From a virus: a stretch of DNA of 64,000 nt. Every line of letters begins with the position of its first letter. The first letter of the stretch is position 1. The position numbers were made by a program, and so were the translations under genes. Below are positions 58,842-64,000 of the stretch, piece by piece. The DNA is taken from the IMG/VR virus record IMGVR_UViG_3300032223_002658, positions 1 through 64,000 of that record. One strand, given 5' to 3'. Under the pieces are notes generated by a model. The model made no database searches. It was given only the letters and a program-made list of their open reading frames with translations, and was not told the DNA's origin.

Positions 58842-60309
58842 ATGAGCACCCCTGATTTTGTACCCAGTCTACATTGCATCCTCTAGAAACTAGATCTTCC
58901 ATTATTTTTACTATTTGTGCTGGTTCTTTTGGCATTGGGTGATCGCTTCCTCCCCAGCCACCAGTATTCATATTGTAAAATACCATACAATTCCAGCATT
59001 TACCATTTGATGGTTGATATCCACCATTTGTATTTGCTCTAGCCATAATAACATAAGTTCCATAGCATGGATCTTGTGGGCTTAAATAATTTCTGCTAAG
59101 AATTGGACCTGTGCATGGACCACCATTTTTTGGAATACCTGTAAGTTTTTCACACGCAACTTTAGGGTTGTATGCTGTCTTAAGCCAAGATGGTTCATTA
59201 GCTGCATCTGGAACGTCACCATTTGAATTAACGTGATCAAATGCTTTATTGATATTTTCACAGAAGCTATTTTCACATTCAACATTTCCAGGGTATTCAT
59301 CGCTTTTTATAACAGGTTTTGTAAAAATGGCGTAATCTTGATCATTTTTACATATTTGTCTAGCTAAGCACGCAAGAGCAAGTCGTCTCTCTGTTCCTGC
59401 TATTCCAGCATCATATGGTCCTTGTCTTTCAAGAGCTGTTCCATTACAAATATTTGACTCAAAACAGTCTGGAAAATGCGCCTTGATCCACTCTATGAAT
59501 TTTGGATTCATGATGGTATTTCGTTCAGAATACCCTCTCCATATACCGCCATCATATGGAGGACCTTTCATTCCAGGAATTACGTGACCATTTGGGCATG
59601 GAGTATCATACCCATAGTCACTATCATTAGAATGTGGGCATGGTACAAGATTTCGTGTGTCAGCATATATTGTTATGAATGGATATGGAATATCAGTTGG
59701 CTCTCCAAGTTTTCCTTGAACAAGAGTTCCACATATATATATACCTTCCCATGGCATTGGTTTTCCAGTAACTGGATCATTGACCGCAAATTGTGGATAT
59801 TTTTTTGCGATCATTTTTTCGTTCATTCTATCGGAATATGGTCTTAATTTATCTTTAAGAGATGGATGCCAACCAAGGTATGGATCACCACATGTATTTC
59901 CACCACCAACAGAAAAAGTTCCACCATTTGGATCTCTTTCAACCCAAGGCCATGGTTGTGGAAATCGTAAACAAGATTTATCATCAGATGCTGTAGTCTT
60001 TATTTCCTTTTCAGATGGCGTATTTTCTATACGATCATATTTAGAAACGAAAACATCTGGCTGTTCCACGCATTTTGAAGTTGCACCAATAACCCCACCG
60101 ATTGCTGAGCAATATTCAGTTGCCATTGCTTCCATGCATTGACCAGGAATTATTGGTTTACCATCAGATCCTTTGAAAGGCATTATGGTGCATGATTTAA
60201 AATCAAGTGGAGAAAAACTGCCGCCTTGATAAGCGACAGTTTTTAGATCAAATGATTTGGATAATTTATCTCGTAAGATGCGTTCTAGCTTTGAAATTTG
60301 ATTGGACAT
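58825..60309 (-). CDS. Large Cys-rich hypothetical protein
   Basis: A 494-aa protein with more than 20 Cys spread through the chain and many Pro/Gly-rich loops, for example GNTCGDPYLGWHP near residue 137 and CWNCMVFYNMNTGGWGG near residue 435. The start MSNQISKLERILRDKL is amphipathic. The pattern fits a disulfide-stabilised extracellular or virion protein. No enzyme motif is clear. Confidence 0.5.
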   Translation of the reverse strand: MSNQISKLERILRDKLSKSFDLKTVAYQGGSFSPLDFKSCTIMPFKGSDGKPIIPGQCMEAMATEYCSAIGGVIGATSKCVEQPDVFVSKYDRIENTPSEKEIKTTASDDKSCLRFPQPWPWVERDPNGGTFSVGGGNTCGDPYLGWHPSLKDKLRPYSDRMNEKMIAKKYPQFAVNDPVTGKPMPWEGIYICGTLVQGKLGEPTDIPYPFITIYADTRNLVPCPHSNDSDYGYDTPCPNGHVIPGMKGPPYDGGIWRGYSERNTIMNPKFIEWIKAHFPDCFESNICNGTALERQGPYDAGIAGTERRLALACLARQICKNDQDYAIFTKPVIKSDEYPGNVECENSFCENINKAFDHVNSNGDVPDAANEPSWLKTAYNPKVACEKLTGIPKNGGPCTGPILSRNYLSPQDPCYGTYVIMARANTNGGYQPSNGKCWNCMVFYNMNTGGWGGSDHPMPKEPAQIVKIMEDLVSRGCNVDWVQNQGCSFEVYR

Positions 60310-60317
60310 AAATCATT

Positions 60318-60665
60318 TTATTGTGCTGGCGGTGTTGCGCTCATTTCTTGTGATGGAGCAGCTGTTTCTGTTGTCTGATTTGCAGCTGTTCCACAATTAT
60401 CTCCACCAATTTGACCACATGTTTTATTTGCATAAAAAGTGCCACCTTGACTTTCACAAGCATCTTTCATAAGATTATCAAGACATTGGTTTGAACCAAA
60501 ACCGCCACCGGGAAGACAGCATGCGCCAACGTTGTCCGGAGGACAATCACCAGGAGTACCCTCGCAGTCTGTTATATCTTTAACAGCCCATTTTACCTTT
60601 GGTTGTGTTTGTGGTGATACAGCCTGTTCAAGAGCCAAAATTAAGTTTTTTAGTGTTTTTGACAT
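60318..60665 (-). CDS. Small protein with a GACC Cys module
   Basis: A 115-aa protein starting MSKTLKNLILALEQAV, with a GACC module: GACCLPGGGFGSNQCLD near residue 46, then ESQGGTFYANKTCG. This spacing (GACC...C....C...GG.F...T.C) resembles the protein at 30358. The GGAG site lies just before the ATG. It may decorate the virion or bind a surface. Confidence 0.55.
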   Translation of the reverse strand: MSKTLKNLILALEQAVSPQTQPKVKWAVKDITDCEGTPGDCPPDNVGACCLPGGGFGSNQCLDNLMKDACESQGGTFYANKTCGQIGGDNCGTAANQTTETAAPSQEMSATPPAQ

Positions 60666-60686
60666 TTTTTATTCTCCTACTATAGT

Positions 60687-61325
60687 TTAGGTATTTCTTT
60701 GATTTATGTAATTTTCTGTTCTAGTTCCTGGGATTACTCTTCTTGCTTTAACGCTAAAAACAACACCTGATGCCTGATCTGGAGTTCCAGTGAAAACTAA
60801 ACCAACAGCTTGGCCTTTAGAAACATATCTAGCAGAATCAGAAATTATAGCACCAGTTGTGACAACGTGGTCAGATAAAGTACCTGTTGCAAGATTCATG
60901 GATGCTGTTATAGCAGTTCCACCAGCAAAACCAGTACCGCTATTAGCTTTATATAGTGTTGCTGTCAAAGCTCCAATATTAACACTGCCTGTTCTGAATT
61001 TAATTGAATCAATCCAGTAATCGTGTTCTGCAATAAACAAACCACCATTACCAGTCTTGCATTCTGTTTCAGAGTTAAACTTATTTGTAAAGATATCGTA
61101 GTTATCATCAACTAGTGATAGTCTTGTTGCGATTGTATCGCCAGGACCAGCGGTTGATGAAACCTGTAGTTTCTTTGGACCTTTAAATGTAGTTAATGCT
61201 TTTGATGGCTGTGTTTGAAATATACCAACTTGTTCTATTGGATTAGCAACTGATAGATCGCCAACACGACCACCATGCTTTAGAACACTTTTGTTGTTGT
61301 TTGGTGAATTTAAATTTGTGCTCAT
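60687..61325 (-). CDS. Virion protein-like, Thr/Ser/Gly-rich
   Basis: A 212-aa protein with an Asn-rich disordered start (NLNSPNNNKSVLK) and a beta-rich C-terminal region (GNGGLFIAEHDYWIDSIKFRTG, ATLYKANSGTG). Such proteins often decorate tails or capsids. AAAGGT lies before the ATG. It is one of a pair with the next gene. Confidence 0.5.
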   Translation of the reverse strand: MSTNLNSPNNNKSVLKHGGRVGDLSVANPIEQVGIFQTQPSKALTTFKGPKKLQVSSTAGPGDTIATRLSLVDDNYDIFTNKFNSETECKTGNGGLFIAEHDYWIDSIKFRTGSVNIGALTATLYKANSGTGFAGGTAITASMNLATGTLSDHVVTTGAIISDSARYVSKGQAVGLVFTGTPDQASGVVFSVKARRVIPGTRTENYINQRNT

Positions 61326-61334
61326 TTTTTACCT

Positions 61335-62060
61335 TTATCCGTTGATATTTCTTGTAAGAGATGATGATTCTGCAATTATCATTACTTTTGGATTTGCTGA
61401 AGCAGAAAGCTTTGTGTAGTATGTCAAACCTTTATTGTTTGAATAGCTTCTCAAGCCTGGAGCAATATCATCATTTGTTGCACCATCAGTAGCTTGAACT
61501 GTGTTCGCTGTAATTTCAGCGTTTGAGTCTCTTGAGTTCAAAAGTCTGATGTTTGAACCATTTACTTCAAGAACTCTACCATACAAATCTATCCATTTTG
61601 TGGCAGCAGTAGTTTTATCAAGTTCACCAAGGGCATATGTCTTAACAAGACTGTAAGTCTTTGTGCCACCAAATTTTGCAAGACCAGCAATACCAGCTAG
61701 TGGTTTAGCTGAAACTAATGCTGAATCGCCCGCATTCTTTCTAAACTGTGTTACGGCAAAACCAGAGTTAACGGCGCCAAATCCAGTTACAGAGCCACCA
61801 CCGTTTGTAGCAAAACCTTTTGCCACATATGGTGTGGTTATTGGGTTGTATGTTGATGGAGAAGATATCTGAGATTTTACGCTACCAAGATTTGTGTTAT
61901 TTGGAAGATTATCAAAAAATCTTGTACCAGCGCCGTCAGATGAGCCAGAAACACGTTTAATGTTAACTGCGTTATTTGACTGGAAATTTTTTGCTACGCC
62001 CTGACCAACAGCTGTGCCGCCGTTTGTTTTAATAACTCTACTAGTGTGCATTGATGGCAT
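61335..62060 (-). CDS. Virion protein-like, Gly/Ser/Asn-rich
   Basis: A 241-aa protein with a Gly/Asn/Ser-rich first half, for example GGGSVTGFGAVNSGF, and a beta-rich end (WIDLYGRVLEVNGSNIRLLNS). AGAGGT precedes the ATG by 8 nt, and a GTGTATTTT box lies upstream. It probably starts the transcript for the Cys-rich and decoration-like genes to its left. Confidence 0.5.
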   Translation of the reverse strand: MPSMHTSRVIKTNGGTAVGQGVAKNFQSNNAVNIKRVSGSSDGAGTRFFDNLPNNTNLGSVKSQISSPSTYNPITTPYVAKGFATNGGGSVTGFGAVNSGFAVTQFRKNAGDSALVSAKPLAGIAGLAKFGGTKTYSLVKTYALGELDKTTAATKWIDLYGRVLEVNGSNIRLLNSRDSNAEITANTVQATDGATNDDIAPGLRSYSNNKGLTYYTKLSASANPKVMIIAESSSLTRNING

Positions 62061-62078
62061 GTTTTTTTACCTCTAAAT

Positions 62079-62087
62079 AAAATACAC
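62079..62087 (-). promoter_or_regulatory. GTGTATTTT promoter
   Basis: On the minus strand GTGTATTTT, 18 nt before the ATG at 62060. The short leader carries the Shine-Dalgarno AGAGG. Confidence 0.5.
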
Positions 62088-62101
62088 TAGTTTGACTTTT
62101 A

Positions 62102-62779
62102 CTACAATTTGTCGTTGAGTATCTTAGATAAACCAGAAGATGGTGTTCCAACTCTTGTGTAGCCCATGTCAAATATGTTTTCTATCAAAGTTAACTTTGG
62201 TGGCAGTGATCCAAAATATTCGTAATTTTCAAAACCAGATATCTTGCAAATTTTTGCGGTTTCTCTTAAAACTTTAGTATCTTTTGGATTTGACAAAAAT
62301 CCAGAAAAAACAAGAATGATGTCATCATAAGCAGCAACTACGCTGAGTATTTTTGACAAGTGCTCTTCTGATTTAATCCAAGAAAATTCTAACGCTACGC
62401 GTTTTTCAATTGTTGAAAGATCTGAAAGCTCAGATAAAAACTCTCTAATTTTTTCATAACTTCCACTTTCAACATCATATTTATCAAGGCTTATTATTGT
62501 ACCCATCGCCCTGCTAGACATAACAGAAAAGGTCTTAACTAAACAGTCAAGAGAGCTGTCTTTGTTAAGACCTTGATATGGGTAGTTTATTGCAATGATT
62601 AGTTTATTTTTATTAGAAAGTCCTGGTTCAAATAAATTAATTGAAGCAGTATCTATAACACATGCATAAAATCCATGCTCATTAATAAATGCGTGATCAT
62701 AAAACACGGCTGATCTATCATGTTTGATTGATAGTGATGTTATTATCAGCCTGTCTATTAATTCCTGCCTTTTCGTCAT
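62102..62779 (-). CDS. DeoC-like TIM-barrel protein, probably inactive
   Basis: A 225-aa protein whose order of strands resembles deoxyribose-phosphate aldolase: GFYACVIDTASI near residue 35, KLIIAINYPYQG near 59, IILVFSGF near 153 and GYTRVGTPSSG near 208. The catalytic Lys expected in the KTSTGF and KASGG positions are replaced (VFSGF, YFGSLPP), so it is probably not an aldolase. It overlaps thyX by 62 nt. The family call is by pattern and is uncertain. Confidence 0.4.
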   Translation of the reverse strand: MTKRQELIDRLIITSLSIKHDRSAVFYDHAFINEHGFYACVIDTASINLFEPGLSNKNKLIIAINYPYQGLNKDSSLDCLVKTFSVMSSRAMGTIISLDKYDVESGSYEKIREFLSELSDLSTIEKRVALEFSWIKSEEHLSKILSVVAAYDDIILVFSGFLSNPKDTKVLRETAKICKISGFENYEYFGSLPPKLTLIENIFDMGYTRVGTPSSGLSKILNDKL

Positions 62780-63482
62780 TCACAAGAGCCTTCCAAGAAG
62801 ATGGGAAATATTGTTTAATTATTATCCCAATTGCCGCAGCATACTGCTGAACTTCCCACTGTGCATGCGAGTCAGCTCTTTGATGATATACACGGGCATA
62901 TGCAGCAAGCGAACCCGTCCACCACCATTCAGTATAGGTGGATTGTGGCAATATTGATCTTGCTTGTTCTGGAGCAACACCATTTTTAATAAGCTCATTG
63001 TATGTGTGCAGAGCTTCTTTTAAAGACATTGCATATATTCTAGTGCAAGTATTATAAGAATCATCTATTGGCATTGGTCCACCAGAACCTTGCTTCATAC
63101 TTTTCTCTGGTGCTGATCTCCAAATTGGACTATAAAAACAAGGTTCATCAGTAACATATCTCCTAGATACCTCATTCTCAGTAAATCCAACCTTATGCTT
63201 GAACAGTTGAGTTCTTACAAAGATAGGGGCTTTGATTCTAAGAGTTATTTGCGGATGAGCAAAAGGAGTCCAGTGCTTATGCTTTGCCAAATAATGAATG
63301 AGTTTTTCATCACGATCTTGAAGCCTTTTATCTATTGGAACACCAGTCCATTTATAATCAGCATCCCAATCGCTTTCTTTGTTGAATGATACTCTTGCGG
63401 CATTAACAACTGTAAGATCATCACCCATGACATCAACTAAATCAACGCTTCCATGATCTAAAACTTTAACACACTCTATCAT
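62718..63482 (-). CDS. thyX: Flavin-dependent thymidylate synthase
   Basis: A 254-aa enzyme that makes dTMP from dUMP using FAD, NADPH and methylene-THF. The signature reads FKHKVGFTENEVSRRYV near residue 92, the phage-type variant of RHRxxSxNExSxR. HWTPFAHPQITL near 70 and an LPQSTYTEWWWTGSLAAY region near 178 support the call. The length is normal. ATGA overlap with the upstream gene. It completes the nucleotide set with RNR, dUTPase and dNMP kinase. Confidence 0.95.
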   Translation of the reverse strand: MIECVKVLDHGSVDLVDVMGDDLTVVNAARVSFNKESDWDADYKWTGVPIDKRLQDRDEKLIHYLAKHKHWTPFAHPQITLRIKAPIFVRTQLFKHKVGFTENEVSRRYVTDEPCFYSPIWRSAPEKSMKQGSGGPMPIDDSYNTCTRIYAMSLKEALHTYNELIKNGVAPEQARSILPQSTYTEWWWTGSLAAYARVYHQRADSHAQWEVQQYAAAIGIIIKQYFPSSWKALVNDEKAGINRQADNNITINQT

Positions 63483-63916
63483 TTTGAATTTTCCAATGCC
63501 TTTCTAGAAACAAAATCTTTATATGTTTTGTTAAATGTTGCTTTTGTTCCAGCCTCATCAAATTGTTCTGCAATCACAACATTCATTCTATATGGGGACT
63601 TTACAAGTATCCTTTCAATTCCATCAATCGCGCCAATGATATTTATCATCTCAACTGTAATTGGATAGTTCACAAAAACAATATATTCATTCGACTTCCT
63701 GAATGCACACTGTGGACTAAATAGTGGCAGTATTTCTCCATTTATTTCAATCGTTTTTGGAAAGCCAGACTCTTCGTCAAACTGCCCATCAAACAATTTC
63801 TTTGTGCTTGGATCATGGCATTTGCTGTATTCGCCAGTTGGTTCGTTGCATATTGGACAAAGTCTTTTTTCCCAGCGGATCTCGGGCTTTTTTGTCCAGT
63901 CTATATTTTTAATCAT
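63479..63916 (-). CDS. Hypothetical protein with an N-terminal CxxC
   Basis: A 145-aa protein with CPICNEPTGEYSKC near residue 20 and a later Cys, a possible zinc knuckle, then a mixed alpha/beta body. The ATG shares TAATG with the upstream gene. No known family; it lies in the thyX transcript. Confidence 0.5.
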   Translation of the reverse strand: MIKNIDWTKKPEIRWEKRLCPICNEPTGEYSKCHDPSTKKLFDGQFDEESGFPKTIEINGEILPLFSPQCAFRKSNEYIVFVNYPITVEMINIIGAIDGIERILVKSPYRMNVVIAEQFDEAGTKATFNKTYKDFVSRKALENSK

Positions 63917-64000
63917 TAGAATCCAATCTCTATATCCATAGACATATCTGATTTATCGCTACAGTCTTTCTTGAAGTTCGGGTTGTTTCTTCTCCACAAA
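63916..64000 (-). CDS. C-terminal fragment of an unidentified protein (5' end outside window)
   Basis: An open frame enters from the right edge and ends at TAA 63916-63918. Twenty-seven residues are visible, ending SDMSMDIEIGF. Too short to identify. It is coupled to the next gene by TAATG. Confidence 0.5.
   Translation of the reverse strand, partial: LWRRNNPNFKKDCSDKSDMSMDIEIGF

Noticed and set aside
1-64000. CRISPR arrays, insertion sequences or attachment sites
   Set aside because: No regularly spaced direct repeats, transposase motifs or integrase genes were seen on reading both strands.

Overview
This 64 kb window is an AT-rich (roughly 35% G+C by eye) segment of a large tailed bacteriophage genome (Caudoviricetes). 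It holds a complete tail gene run, a phage DNA replication and nucleotide metabolism module, and many accessory genes, with no ribosomal, tRNA or house-keeping bacterial genes and no gap over 300 bases without a gene. The host cannot be named. The phage encodes no RNA polymerase here, so it probably uses a host enzyme on TATAAT-like promoters, and many start codons sit only 5-7 nt downstream of a -10 box. That suggests a host that translates leaderless mRNAs well. The coenzyme B12-type ribonucleotide reductase suggests a host that makes or imports cobalamin.

Layout. 1-19.6 kb (+ strand): tail completion protein, major tail tube, assembly-chaperone-like proteins, an 1838-aa tape measure, baseplate/fibre proteins and a possible XhlA-like lysis protein. 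No tail sheath is visible, and the order tube-chaperones-tape measure-distal tail fits a long-tailed siphovirus-like particle, although a sheath gene upstream of base 1 is not excluded. 19.6-29.7 kb (- strand): one long, tightly coupled operon reading leftward: DnaQ-like exonuclease, C-terminal half of DNA polymerase III alpha, SSB, a 57-aa protein, a cluster of glycosyltransferase and methyltransferase-like genes, then a possible annealing/ssDNA-binding pair. 29.7-36.4 kb (+): cysteine-rich small virion-like proteins, tail fibre, leucine-rich-repeat protein, sulfotransferase, SH3-like proteins and a capsid-associated DUF6321-like protein, interrupted by a convergent metalloprotease. 36.4-39 kb (-): three membrane-active proteins. 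39.2-54.1 kb (-): N-terminal half of the polymerase, RecB/Cas4-like nuclease, dNMP kinase, primase, DnaB helicase, RecA, dUTPase, class II RNR and a glycosyltransferase. 54.2-55.3 kb (+): small cassette. 55.3-64 kb (-): nuclease, double methyltransferase, glycosyltransferase, cysteine-rich and virion-like proteins, a DeoC-like protein and ThyX.

How it works together. The replisome parts (split Pol III, DnaQ-like proofreader, SSB, primase, DnaB, RecA, nuclease) and the dNTP supply (RNR, ThyX, dUTPase, dNMP kinase) are on the minus strand. Six clear glycosyltransferases, two or three methyltransferase domains and a sulfotransferase look like a glycan-building pathway, for virion or host-surface sugars.

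The most unusual signals are: (1) a recurrent GTGTAT(A/T)AT promoter, at least 14 copies, all at gene starts and often leaderless; (2) a second promoter class, ACCTACAAT, in front of replication and sugar genes; (3) a shared N-terminal amphipathic tag (MSIEK..I.K) on unrelated small proteins, including a 22-aa ORF that is nothing but the tag; (4) strong plus-strand terminators buried inside the 3' ends of convergent genes; (5) a polymerase III split into two genes 10 kb apart with no intein; (6) a short structured RNA between its own promoter and terminator at 39.4 kb.
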